DNA of 64,000 nucleotides from Celeribacter baekdonensis. Lineage in GTDB: Bacteria > Pseudomonadota > Alphaproteobacteria > Rhodobacterales > Rhodobacteraceae. A model generated the notes under the pieces. That model was not told the origin of the DNA. It was given only the letters and a program-made list of their open reading frames with translations, and made no database searches. Shown one piece after another: positions 17,276-24,689 of the stretch. Position 1 is the stretch's first letter; each line of letters opens with the position of its first letter. The stretch spans positions 3,410,001 through 3,474,000 of the forward strand of contig NZ_CP028475.1 in the NCBI RefSeq assembly GCF_003047105.1, read 5' to 3'. Position numbers and translations under genes: made by a program.

Positions 17276-18085
17276 ATGAAATATTTACTGACAGTCGTCT
17301 TTCTGCTCCTCACGGTGGGGCAGGCACAGGCCGATAGCGCACTTAAGGCCTTTCGGACCGGGGATGACAGTCGCGGATGGGAAGCCGTCGGACGTCTCGA
17401 TTTTGCCGGGCGCAGCTTTTGCACCGGCTCTTTGATCACCGAAACTCTGGTGCTGACGGCGGCGCATTGTATGTTCGACATCTATTCGCACAAACCCCAT
17501 GCGCCCAGTGACGTGACCTTTAAGGCGGGTTGGCGCAATGGCTCGGCTCAGGCCTACCGCACGGCTCGTGCCATCTATGTTCATCCCAGCTTTTCCATCT
17601 CCACCGGAGACCGCCATGATCGGTTGGTCAATGACATTGCTCTGATCGAATTGGACCGCCCTGTGCGCGACGGTTCTGTGATACCTTTTCCGACCGCCGC
17701 CCGCCCTGAAAAAGGCCAGGCTGTGGGCGTGGTCTCCTACGCCCATGACCGCGCCGAAACCCCGTCTTTGCAGGCAAGCTGTCATGTGATGGCGCGTCAG
17801 GGTGGTGTTTTGGTCACGTCTTGTGACGTTGATTTTGGCTCCTCCGGGGCACCGATTTTCGACATGTCGGGCCCGCGTCCGCGCATCGTGTCGGTGATCT
17901 CCGCCAAGGCGCAATATCACGGCCAAAAGGTTTCGGTCGGCACCTCGCTTGATGGTGCTTTGGGCGACCTGTTGAAACTGGCCTCCAGCGGGCACAGCAC
18001 GTTTAAAAAGGCCGATGCAGGCGATGCAGGCCCGGTGCCCGAGCTGACAGATACTGAATTTGTGGTCGGTGTCGTCGGGTACTGA
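17276..18085 (+). CDS. Exported trypsin-like serine protease
   Basis: The 269-residue protein has a signal peptide (MKYLLTVVFLLLTVGQAQA) and a trypsin-like S1 domain. The catalytic triad is visible as His in TAAHC, Asp in NDIALIEL and Ser in DFGSSGAPIF. The serine loop reads GSSGAP where classical enzymes have GDSGGP; this form occurs in V8-like and other bacterial members. Likely location is the periplasm or outside the cell, and the substrate is unknown. I prefer the ATG at 17276, with GGGA six bases upstream. An ATG at 17264 would add four residues in front of the signal peptide. Confidence 0.8.
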   Translation: MKYLLTVVFLLLTVGQAQADSALKAFRTGDDSRGWEAVGRLDFAGRSFCTGSLITETLVLTAAHCMFDIYSHKPHAPSDVTFKAGWRNGSAQAYRTARAIYVHPSFSISTGDRHDRLVNDIALIELDRPVRDGSVIPFPTAARPEKGQAVGVVSYAHDRAETPSLQASCHVMARQGGVLVTSCDVDFGSSGAPIFDMSGPRPRIVSVISAKAQYHGQKVSVGTSLDGALGDLLKLASSGHSTFKKADAGDAGPVPELTDTEFVVGVVGY

Positions 18086-18103
18086 GTGGGCATTGATCCG
18101 CCC

Positions 18104-18132
18104 CTTGAAACCTCTTTCCTTCATCCCCAAAT
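18104..18132 (+). promoter_or_regulatory. Heat-shock (sigma-32 type) promoter of hsp20
   Basis: CTTGAA at 18104-18109 and CCCCAAAT starting at 18125 are separated by 15 bases. This closely matches the sigma-32 consensus (CTTGAA, 13-15 bases, CCCCATNT). Transcription would start near 18139, giving an hsp20 leader of about 95 bases. Confidence 0.55.
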
Positions 18133-18138
18133 TTGTTG

Positions 18139-18234
18139 GGTCGGACGCCTAAATAGGGTCCGGCCCTTCGCCTGTCCCGGCCTTTTGGCCTTAAGGAAGG
18201 CTTAACATTTGGATTCGCTCACTGGAGGATACCC
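18139..18234 (+). promoter_or_regulatory. ROSE-like RNA thermometer leader of hsp20
   Basis: The leader can fold into four successive hairpins: 18139-18165 (GGUCGGAC with GUCCGGCC), 18179-18190 (GGCC-UUUU-GGCC), 18191-18205 (UUAAG with CUUAA), and a last one at 18210-18235. In the last, the Shine-Dalgarno GGAGGA (18224-18229) pairs imperfectly with UUCGCUC (18214-18220) and the outer bases pair with the start region. This arrangement resembles ROSE elements of alphaproteobacterial small heat-shock genes. Folding was done by eye. Confidence 0.45.
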
Positions 18235-18717
18235 ATGCGTAACTTTGATCTTGCCCCCCTGTACCGGGCCACTGTTGGCTTTGACCAAATCGCGGATATG
18301 ATGGACCGCGTTCTGACCCAAGAGGTCGCTCAGCCAAGCTACCCGCCTTATAATATTGAAAAAACCGCCGATGATGGTTGGCGTATTTCGCTGGCTGTTG
18401 CCGGGTTTTCAACCGAAGACATCACCATTGAACAGCGCCACAATGCGTTGATCATTGCCGCGCGCAAAGCCGATGGTGAGGACGAAAAGGCCAAAACCTA
18501 TCTGCATCGCGGCATTGCCACCCGCGCCTTTGAGCGCCGGTTCCAACTTGCCGATCACGTCAAGGTGACGGGCGCGTCGCATGTGAATGGCATGTTGCAC
18601 ATCGAGCTTCAGCGCGAAGTGCCAGAGGCGCTGAAACCGCGCCAAATTGAAATCGCCGGGCCCAATACCGTGGAGACCAAGGTGATCGAAGATGCACAGG
18701 AGACCGTCGAGGTCTAA
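18235..18717 (+). CDS. Small heat-shock protein, Hsp20 family
   Basis: The 160-residue cytoplasmic chaperone has an alpha-crystallin domain from about residue 38 to 130 (YNIEKTADDGWRISLAVAGF, AFERRFQLADHVKVTGASHVNGMLHIEL). A C-terminal tail follows in which the usual IXI motif appears as IEI near residue 140. The N-terminal LAPLYRATVGFDQIADMMDR is typical of the IbpA-like group in alphaproteobacteria. It holds unfolding proteins for refolding by DnaK. A GGAGGA ribosome site lies in a predicted thermosensing hairpin behind a sigma-32-like promoter, and a strong terminator follows. Confidence 0.9.
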   Translation: MRNFDLAPLYRATVGFDQIADMMDRVLTQEVAQPSYPPYNIEKTADDGWRISLAVAGFSTEDITIEQRHNALIIAARKADGEDEKAKTYLHRGIATRAFERRFQLADHVKVTGASHVNGMLHIELQREVPEALKPRQIEIAGPNTVETKVIEDAQETVEV

Positions 18718-18746
18718 TCGGCTTCTTGGTCTACATCCTCAAACAA

Positions 18747-18772
18747 AAACGCCCGCCATTTGGCGGGCGTTT
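18747..18772. terminator. Bidirectional rho-independent terminator
   Basis: A perfect 12-base stem (AAACGCCCGCCA with TGGCGGGCGTTT, loop TT) lies between the convergent hsp20 and phytase-like esterase genes. It has A and T runs at both ends and can serve both. Confidence 0.85.
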
Positions 18773-18793
18773 CCGTATCTTACAGGCGATGAT

Positions 18794-20959
18794 TTACATC
18801 TTGCCGATGGACCAGAAGAACGTCTCACCCGAGCTGTCATCCACACCGTCATTGTCGGTGGACACGAACATTTCGCCGTCTGTGGTGATGGCAAGGCCTT
18901 CGACCTTATCGACCACATAGCCGCCAAAGGATTTCAGATCCGGGATCAGGTCACGAACCTCTTCTTTCGACACGACAGGCAGTTCAGAGCCAAGCGGCGC
19001 GGGCACCATTTCGGCGGCCGGGATGCGGTAGATCTTTTTGATCTTGGCATCCGCGCCGATCTGATTGTCGCGTTCAATGACGTAGAAATAATCGCCATGC
19101 GCGACCAGCTCGGACAGGCCAACCCAACCTGTGTCCGGGGTTGCCAGCGGATAGGACACAGCGCCCCATTCCTCGGTCTCAAGATTATAGGCGACCAGTT
19201 TGACGCTGTGTTTCGCGTCATCTTTCCACTCGCGCTGAACCGGCATCCAAAGCGTGTCACCGACCTTGGTGATGCCTTCAAAGCCAAAACGGGTCTCATA
19301 GGTCAGCAATTCTGCTGGCAGGCCGATCTCTTTTTTGATCTCGCCCTTGGCGTTCACGTTGTAAATCGCATGCGGTGTCACGCGGTCGGTGCGGCCCTCG
19401 GACGCAACCCAAAAACCGCCTTTGCCATCCAGAGTGATGCCTTCCATGTCGAGTTTCTGTGCTGCATCGCCATTGCCACGGGTCACCCGGATCGCATCGA
19501 CGATTTTCGCCGGTTTGGAAGAGGGGTCGATTTTGAAAATGGTCGGCTGATAGCTATAAAAGCTGTCGTTGACGGCGTAGATCATGCCGTCCTCATCCGC
19601 AACCATGCCGGAGATTGCGCCCCAGCCGATCAACTCATCGGCCCCCGCAGAGGTCAATGTCGGGTACTGGGCCGGTGCGTCTTGGTACTCATAGACCATG
19701 ACATGCGACCGCACGCCGCCATCTTCGATCAGATCGGCTTCGTTGGCGGTCACAAACAGATTGCGCGCCGGGATAGCGATCACGCCTTCGGGCGCGATGC
19801 CGGAGGGCAGGAGCTGTTTGAACACCGGGTTGGCCGCATCGGTCACATCATAGACAGAGATCGTGGAGGCCCGTTCGGCCAGAATGAAAGCGTAGGTTTT
19901 ATCACCGAATGTGGCGACTTCCATGCCCTCAGGTTCCGCGCCTTTGGCGTCGGAGCGTTTGTCCGGGTAATGGCCGGACTGAATGATCGGCGTTTCAAAT
20001 TCGGAATTTGATTCCCACACCAATGTGCCGTCTTTTTTGAACACGGTAACAGAGCGTGATCCGCCGTCCATGTCGCCTTCGTTGGCGATCATAAAGTGAT
20101 CGTCGTCGAGCCACTGGACCCCATCAGGTTCGCGCAAACGGCCCATTTGTTCGCCGGTGAAATCAAGCGAGGCGCGCTCGTCTTTGGTGTCAATGCGGAC
20201 CAGATCCACGGCACCTGCCGAGAAGTGAGAGATCACGTCGCCATTGGCGTCGATCACAACCATTTCGTTGTTTTCTTGCATCGTAACGACGGTTTCGTTC
20301 AACCCGTTCACGTCTACAAATTCGGGCTCGGGATCGTCAGCGCCGATTTCGGCGAGGCCCGTCACATCAATGGTTTTCAGGGTTGCACACTCGGCCAGAT
20401 CAGCCGCCACGGAGACTGTGGACACCCAACCTGCGGGCATTTGACCGATGCGGCCGTCGCCTGCGTCTTCGTCACGCTCGTTCTCGATTGCGATGACAAC
20501 AAAGCTGCCAGCGGCATCATGCGCGGTTGAATCCGGCTGCCCGCCCAGATCACAAGTGCCGGTGATGGTGCCGTCAGCCATGTTCACGGAGACCAGTTTG
20601 CCAGACGGTTTGACATAGCTTTCAGAGGTGTTGACGGCGACAAAGGCGGTGTTGCCGATCACGGTCACGGAGGTCGGCTCGCCGCCCATGTCGACATTGC
20701 CTTTGGGCATCGGGTTCTTCGGATCGGTGATGTCGATCAATCCGATCACACCGAGCGGGCTATCGGTGTAGACAAGCGTCATGCCATCCTCGGAGGCGCC
20801 GATGATTTCGGCGGAAGTGGGGCGGGCGTGATCTTCGCCCTCAGCCATATTGTTCGGCGTCGCAAAAGACGCGATGCGGTTGAAATTCATCTCGGCATTG
20901 GCCGCAGTGGCGCAGAGCGCAAGGCCGGAGGCCGCCAGCAACAGGTGCTTTTTCATCAT
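18794..20959 (-). CDS. Exported phytase-like esterase / beta-propeller protein
   Basis: The 721-residue secreted protein has a signal peptide (about residues 1-22, ending ATAANA). The N-terminal ~430 residues look like a beta-propeller of repeated short strands (VIGLIDITDP, AFVAVNTSESYVKPSGKLVSV, EPEGMEVATFGDKTYAFIL). The C-terminal part matches the esterase-like-activity-of-phytase domain (ISGMVADEDGMIYAVNDSFYSYQPTIF, LDMEGITLDGKGGFWVASEG, VEGLAITTDGEMFVSTDNDG). It is probably periplasmic and may release phosphate from organic esters; substrate is unproven. An adjacent ATG at 20956 is also possible. Confidence 0.78.
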   Translation of the reverse strand: MMKKHLLLAASGLALCATAANAEMNFNRIASFATPNNMAEGEDHARPTSAEIIGASEDGMTLVYTDSPLGVIGLIDITDPKNPMPKGNVDMGGEPTSVTVIGNTAFVAVNTSESYVKPSGKLVSVNMADGTITGTCDLGGQPDSTAHDAAGSFVVIAIENERDEDAGDGRIGQMPAGWVSTVSVAADLAECATLKTIDVTGLAEIGADDPEPEFVDVNGLNETVVTMQENNEMVVIDANGDVISHFSAGAVDLVRIDTKDERASLDFTGEQMGRLREPDGVQWLDDDHFMIANEGDMDGGSRSVTVFKKDGTLVWESNSEFETPIIQSGHYPDKRSDAKGAEPEGMEVATFGDKTYAFILAERASTISVYDVTDAANPVFKQLLPSGIAPEGVIAIPARNLFVTANEADLIEDGGVRSHVMVYEYQDAPAQYPTLTSAGADELIGWGAISGMVADEDGMIYAVNDSFYSYQPTIFKIDPSSKPAKIVDAIRVTRGNGDAAQKLDMEGITLDGKGGFWVASEGRTDRVTPHAIYNVNAKGEIKKEIGLPAELLTYETRFGFEGITKVGDTLWMPVQREWKDDAKHSVKLVAYNLETEEWGAVSYPLATPDTGWVGLSELVAHGDYFYVIERDNQIGADAKIKKIYRIPAAEMVPAPLGSELPVVSKEEVRDLIPDLKSFGGYVVDKVEGLAITTDGEMFVSTDNDGVDDSSGETFFWSIGKM

Positions 20960-21170
20960 AGATCCCTCGGGGTTTTCAGTCCCACGCGGTGTGGCGCGCC
21001 TTGGTATCGTGTTCGTGACGTTTGTGTTTCAGTTTTGTGAAACGCGACTCTGATCGTGCTCTGTGCATGGATGCATCTCTGTCTTGTGCGCGAATGCGGA
21101 TCACTATTCATGTCAGCGGTGTTGACTTAAATGCGACGGAGAGCGAGATACAGAGCAATGGAGGTCCCTC

Positions 21171-22379
21171 ATGAGTCTGTCATCGCTTTTCGCCAGTCGC
21201 ACATCCCGGATGAAAGCCTCGGAAATCCGCGAGCTTTTGAAGCTTTTGGATCAACCCGATATCATCTCTTTTGCCGGCGGCATCCCTGATCCGGCCTATT
21301 TCCCGCGCGAAGCCTTCGCGGCGGCGATGGCCAAGGCCACGGATGTCCATGCGGCGGGGGTGTCGCTGCAATACGCCACCTCTGAGGGCTACACACCGCT
21401 GCGCGATTGGATCGTGGGCTATATGGGGCGGCTTGGTGTGTCGTGCGAACGCGACAACATTCTGATCACCGCTGGATCGCAACAGGCGTTGGATTATCTG
21501 GGCAAAGTGTTCATCGACAAAGACGACACGGTGATGGTCGGCTGGCCGACCTATCTCGGCGCGCTTGGGGCGTTTAACGCGTATGAGCCGGTCTATGATC
21601 GACTTGACCCGGCGGACAATCGCACGCCGCAAGATGTGATTGCGACAGCTGAGCAAAACGGCGGCAAAGTCAAATTTTCCTATCTGTCGCCGGATTTTGC
21701 CAACCCCACCGGGGTGACGCTTTCGGTTGAAGACCGCCGGGCGATATTGGCACAGGCACAGGCGTTGGAATGTGCCATTGTCGAAGATGCCGCCTACCAA
21801 TCGCTGCGCTATTGCGGCGACGACCTCCCGCCGATCTTGGCGCTTGAGATCCAGGAGACCGGCGACATCAACGCCTGTCGCACGATCTATCTTGGCTCTT
21901 TTTCCAAAACGCTAGCGCCCGGTTTGCGGGTCGGCTGGGCCGTGGCGGCCAAACCCGTCATTTCGCAATTGGTGCTGACCAAACAGGCGGCGGATCTGCA
22001 AACTGCGACGATCAACCAGATCGCCGTCGCCGAAGTGGCGCGCGCGGTGTTTGACACCCATGTTGACACCCTGCGCGGCGTTTACGGCGCACGGCTTCAG
22101 GCGATGTTGACGTCACTCAAGGCACATATGCCCGAGGGTGTGTCCTGGACCGAACCTGCGGGTGGGATGTTTGTGTGGGTCACCTTGCCCACAGGCATGG
22201 ACGGGGCCGAGCTGTTGAAACAGGCGTTGAACTCCAATGTGGCTTTCGTGCCGGGGGCCGCGTTTTTTGCCGATGGCTCAAACACCAACACGCTGCGGCT
22301 GAATTTTTCGATGTCGCCTGCGGGGAAAATCGAAGAGGGCATCGCGCGTCTCGCTCAGGTCATTCGGGCGCAGATGTAA
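21171..22379 (+). CDS. PLP-dependent aminotransferase, class I/II (2-aminoadipate type)
   Basis: The 402-residue fold-type-I aminotransferase has an N-terminus (ISFAGGIPDPAYFP, YATSEGYTPLRDWI) typical of the LysN / 2-aminoadipate aminotransferase and MocR-related group. The PLP-binding lysine lies in YLGSFSKTLAPGLRVGW, and the Asn and Tyr contacts are in SPDFANPTG and EDAAYQSL. No helix-turn-helix domain is attached, so it is an enzyme and not a MocR regulator. Substrate cannot be fixed from sequence. A GGAGG ribosome site precedes the ATG. It stands alone, convergent with the next gene. Confidence 0.85.
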   Translation: MSLSSLFASRTSRMKASEIRELLKLLDQPDIISFAGGIPDPAYFPREAFAAAMAKATDVHAAGVSLQYATSEGYTPLRDWIVGYMGRLGVSCERDNILITAGSQQALDYLGKVFIDKDDTVMVGWPTYLGALGAFNAYEPVYDRLDPADNRTPQDVIATAEQNGGKVKFSYLSPDFANPTGVTLSVEDRRAILAQAQALECAIVEDAAYQSLRYCGDDLPPILALEIQETGDINACRTIYLGSFSKTLAPGLRVGWAVAAKPVISQLVLTKQAADLQTATINQIAVAEVARAVFDTHVDTLRGVYGARLQAMLTSLKAHMPEGVSWTEPAGGMFVWVTLPTGMDGAELLKQALNSNVAFVPGAAFFADGSNTNTLRLNFSMSPAGKIEEGIARLAQVIRAQM

Positions 22380-22385
22380 GGCAGA

Positions 22386-22409
22386 GTGAGGCGGTGTCTC
22401 CCGCCTCAC
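22386..22409. terminator. Hairpin between convergent genes, likely terminator
   Basis: GTGAGGCGG and CCGCCTCAC form a perfect 9-base stem with a 6-base loop, directly after the aminotransferase stop. There is no T-run, so termination strength is uncertain. Confidence 0.45.
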
Positions 22410-22433
22410 CTCAATGTCTCGGGGGCCTCTGTG

Positions 22434-23000
22434 TTAGTAGCCGAACCGGCCAAGCTCGCGGAAATTGATCTGTTCGAGCATCGGAACGATCACATCTTGC
22501 GCGCCGCCTTCGACCTGAACCAAAACGCGACCCTCGATCAGCGCCGATAAGGTGCCATCCTGATCGACGAATTTTTCGCGCCCCACTCGGGTGGTTTTCA
22601 GGCCCATCGCCCCAGCGTTTTGCAACATCCCGCCCATCATCCCGATCATCGGGCTATCGACCACAATGGTCATGGTGAACCGCTCGCCCTCCGCATTGGA
22701 ATACCGTTTCGCCGCGGCCGTTCCGCCGCCCATCATGGCATAGCCAGCGACCGTGTCAGCGTCATCCTCTACGGTCCAGCCGTCGGGCGCGGCGGGGAAA
22801 AAGTCGGACAGCGCGCCGGATTGCATTTCTTTGAGCAATTGTTTGGCGTAGTCGAGCTCTTCGAGCGCATAGGTGACATCGCCGTCGCCATAGGCCTTAA
22901 GCGCACTTTCAAGCGTGTCTGTGACCTCGTCGGCAAAAGCGCCGGTGGCCATGGTGGTGAGCAAGGCCGTGGTCGTGAGTATTCTCGTGAAACGGTACAT
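22434..23000 (-). CDS. Exported protein of unknown function
   Basis: The 188-residue protein has a signal peptide (MYRFTRILTTTALLTTMATGAFA, cleaved near residue 23). The mature part begins with a helical stretch (ALKAYGDGDVTYALEELDYAKQLLKEM) and continues with a mixed alpha/beta domain rich in Gly and Met (GYAMMGGG, MIGMMGGMLQNAGAMG). No known catalytic motif is visible. It is probably periplasmic. A GAGGGA ribosome site lies upstream of the ATG. I do not recognise a named family with confidence. Confidence 0.65.
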   Translation of the reverse strand: MYRFTRILTTTALLTTMATGAFADEVTDTLESALKAYGDGDVTYALEELDYAKQLLKEMQSGALSDFFPAAPDGWTVEDDADTVAGYAMMGGGTAAAKRYSNAEGERFTMTIVVDSPMIGMMGGMLQNAGAMGLKTTRVGREKFVDQDGTLSALIEGRVLVQVEGGAQDVIVPMLEQINFRELGRFGY

Positions 23001-23196
23001 GATTGGTCCCTCCTACAAACTATGTATAAAGCTAAGCGTCTCCATTGACTTCTGGCAAGGGGGAAGAATAAGGCGCAGGCGTCAGCTATGAGGTTCAGGC
23101 ACCGCAGGCGTCCATTCTTTGTTTGGGACTGTCGGGTTAGGCTTATGGATTGGTCCATGGTGCAATGCGCGAGAGGATGCGCGAGAGGAGAAACAG

Positions 23197-23595
23197 ATGG
23201 AGCATTTTGGCGAGAGTGGCGGTTTTTTTGTCGCTGTGGTGCTTCCTGTGGTGCTGATCGGTGCGGCGGCACTGGCGATTCCTTTTGTGGTGACGCCGAA
23301 AGGGACGCGCTCGCAACGGCGCTTGGTGCTGTCGGTTCTGCTCAGCGCTCTCTTTTTATTTGGGCTAAGTGGCGCGCTGTTTGCGGTGCTCTATCAGGCC
23401 GAGGGCAAACCGCTTTGGCAGGTTTTGTCAGAGCATCCGCAACAGGTGGTCGCCTTTTTGGCCCGCCGCGCCGGGCTTGCCATCCTTGTTTGGGGGCCTT
23501 TGATGCTTTTGGCTTGGCTCAGTCTCGCGCGCCGGATCGAACGGATTAAGGCCGAGGAGGGGATGCGTTTGCCCGCCCAGGACGACGTACCGTAA
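23197..23595 (+). CDS. Small inner-membrane protein of unknown function
   Basis: The 132-residue protein has three hydrophobic segments: near residues 12-30, 43-64 and 84-104. The intervening loops are basic (TPKGTRSQRR) and the C-terminal tail is charged. The ATG at 23197 follows a GAGGAG ribosome site; longer in-frame starts would add a non-hydrophobic arginine-rich piece. It is the first of three consecutive same-strand small membrane-protein genes ending with a DUF1523 gene. No family recognised. Confidence 0.6.
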   Translation: MEHFGESGGFFVAVVLPVVLIGAAALAIPFVVTPKGTRSQRRLVLSVLLSALFLFGLSGALFAVLYQAEGKPLWQVLSEHPQQVVAFLARRAGLAILVWGPLMLLAWLSLARRIERIKAEEGMRLPAQDDVP

Positions 23596-23725
23596 CGGCA
23601 CGCGCCTTGCCGGCAGAGGATCAAAGCCCCTCGCGCTTTTGCCCGAAGCCCGTTAAACAGAGCCTTGAATAGGGGCTGCACGGCACTGTGCCGGATTGGC
23701 GCGTTCTCGGACAGGAGAGACAAAT

Positions 23726-23992
23726 ATGGTTGGTTTCCTGCGTTTCTTGGTGATCGGTCTCGTGCTTTTGAGCCTGCTTTACGGCCTTTTGACCATCTAT
23801 GTCCGCTCGCTGACCCGCGAAAGATTAGAGGACGAATGGGCGCAGGAGGGTTCCATTGGCGACAGGGACGCTTATGTGGAGGAGGGGATCAAAGAGTATG
23901 AACGCTCGTTCCGGCCAAAGCTTTTGTTGCTCGTCTATATCCTACCGCTGATTGCCTTTTGTGTGATCTTCTACGTGACCAATTTTATGTAA
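23726..23992 (+). CDS. Small two-helix membrane protein
   Basis: The 88-residue protein has one hydrophobic helix at each end (about residues 3-22 and 65-85). Between them is a charged segment (RERLEDEWAQEGSIGDRDAYVEEGIKEY), suggesting a hairpin with a roughly 40-residue loop on one face of the membrane. The ATG at 23726 has an AGGAGAG ribosome site. It ends 11 bases before the DUF1523 gene and is probably co-transcribed with it. Function is unknown. Confidence 0.65.
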   Translation: MVGFLRFLVIGLVLLSLLYGLLTIYVRSLTRERLEDEWAQEGSIGDRDAYVEEGIKEYERSFRPKLLLLVYILPLIAFCVIFYVTNFM

Positions 23993-24003
23993 GGACGGCC
24001 CCG

Positions 24004-24639
24004 ATGCGCTACGTCAAATGGACCCTGATCGCTCTGATCGTTTTGCTGGTGGGGGGCTTTCTACATTACACCCTGCCGCAGCATGACATCGTGCGGATTG
24101 TGAACACCTATGAGGAGCGTCAGGATATTTCCGGCTGGACCTCGATGTTCTGGCAAGCGCCGGACAATGGCTCGACCACGACGCAAAACCGCGATGTGCA
24201 ATTCATTCAGGCGGTGCGCCCGAATGGCAAATCCATTGTGTATCGCAATGAGGACACCGGCTGGGGCTGGCCGCCCTATTTCAAATTCGACACGGCGAAC
24301 CTTTACACCGAAGCCAATGACGCGATTTCCAATAAGGACAACCCGGAATGGGTCTCTGTGACCCATTATGGCTGGCGGTCCGAGGTCTTGTCGCTGTTCC
24401 CCAATGCGATGGGGATCAAGCCGGTGTCTGGCCCTGACGCAACCATCGTGCCATGGGTCAACATCATCATCCTGACGTTCCTTGCCGTGGTGCTGTTGTT
24501 GATCTGGCGGATGCTGGCGCAGTTCCGCGAGCGCACGATTGATCCGCTGGTCGAGGATGTCGAAGACGCGTGGGATGCAATGGATGAGAAAAAGGACAAT
24601 GCCGTCGATAAGGTCAAAGGCTGGTTCAAGAAACGCTAA
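24004..24639 (+). CDS. DUF1523 family membrane protein
   Basis: The 211-residue protein has an N-terminal membrane helix (residues ~5-22). An exposed domain holds the conserved HDIVRIVNTYEERQD start and RDVQFIQAVRPNGKSIVYRNEDTGWGWPPYFKFDT, a DUF1523 hallmark. A second helix lies near residues 157-175, followed by a charged cytoplasmic tail. The segment VTHYGWRSEVLSLFPNA is also conserved in the family. No biochemical role is known. It closes the small membrane-protein set and is followed by a strong terminator. Confidence 0.8.
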   Translation: MRYVKWTLIALIVLLVGGFLHYTLPQHDIVRIVNTYEERQDISGWTSMFWQAPDNGSTTTQNRDVQFIQAVRPNGKSIVYRNEDTGWGWPPYFKFDTANLYTEANDAISNKDNPEWVSVTHYGWRSEVLSLFPNAMGIKPVSGPDATIVPWVNIIILTFLAVVLLLIWRMLAQFRERTIDPLVEDVEDAWDAMDEKKDNAVDKVKGWFKKR

Positions 24640-24641
24640 AG

Positions 24642-24667
24642 AAAAAGGGGCCATCTGGCCCCTTTTT
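24642..24667. terminator. Bidirectional rho-independent terminator
   Basis: AAAAAGGGGCCA and TGGCCCCTTTTT form a perfect 12-base stem between the convergent DUF1523 and aldehyde dehydrogenase genes, with terminal A and T tracts on both strands. Confidence 0.85.
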
Positions 24668-24689
24668 CATGTCTCGTTTTCATGTTGCG

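Noticed and set aside
18692..20011. Long open frame on the plus strand (about 440 codons) opposite the phytase-like gene
   Set aside because: It is rich in Asp, His, Arg and Gly with no recognisable motif, and fully antisense to a protein with a signal peptide and clear domains; an artefact of G+C-rich codon structure.
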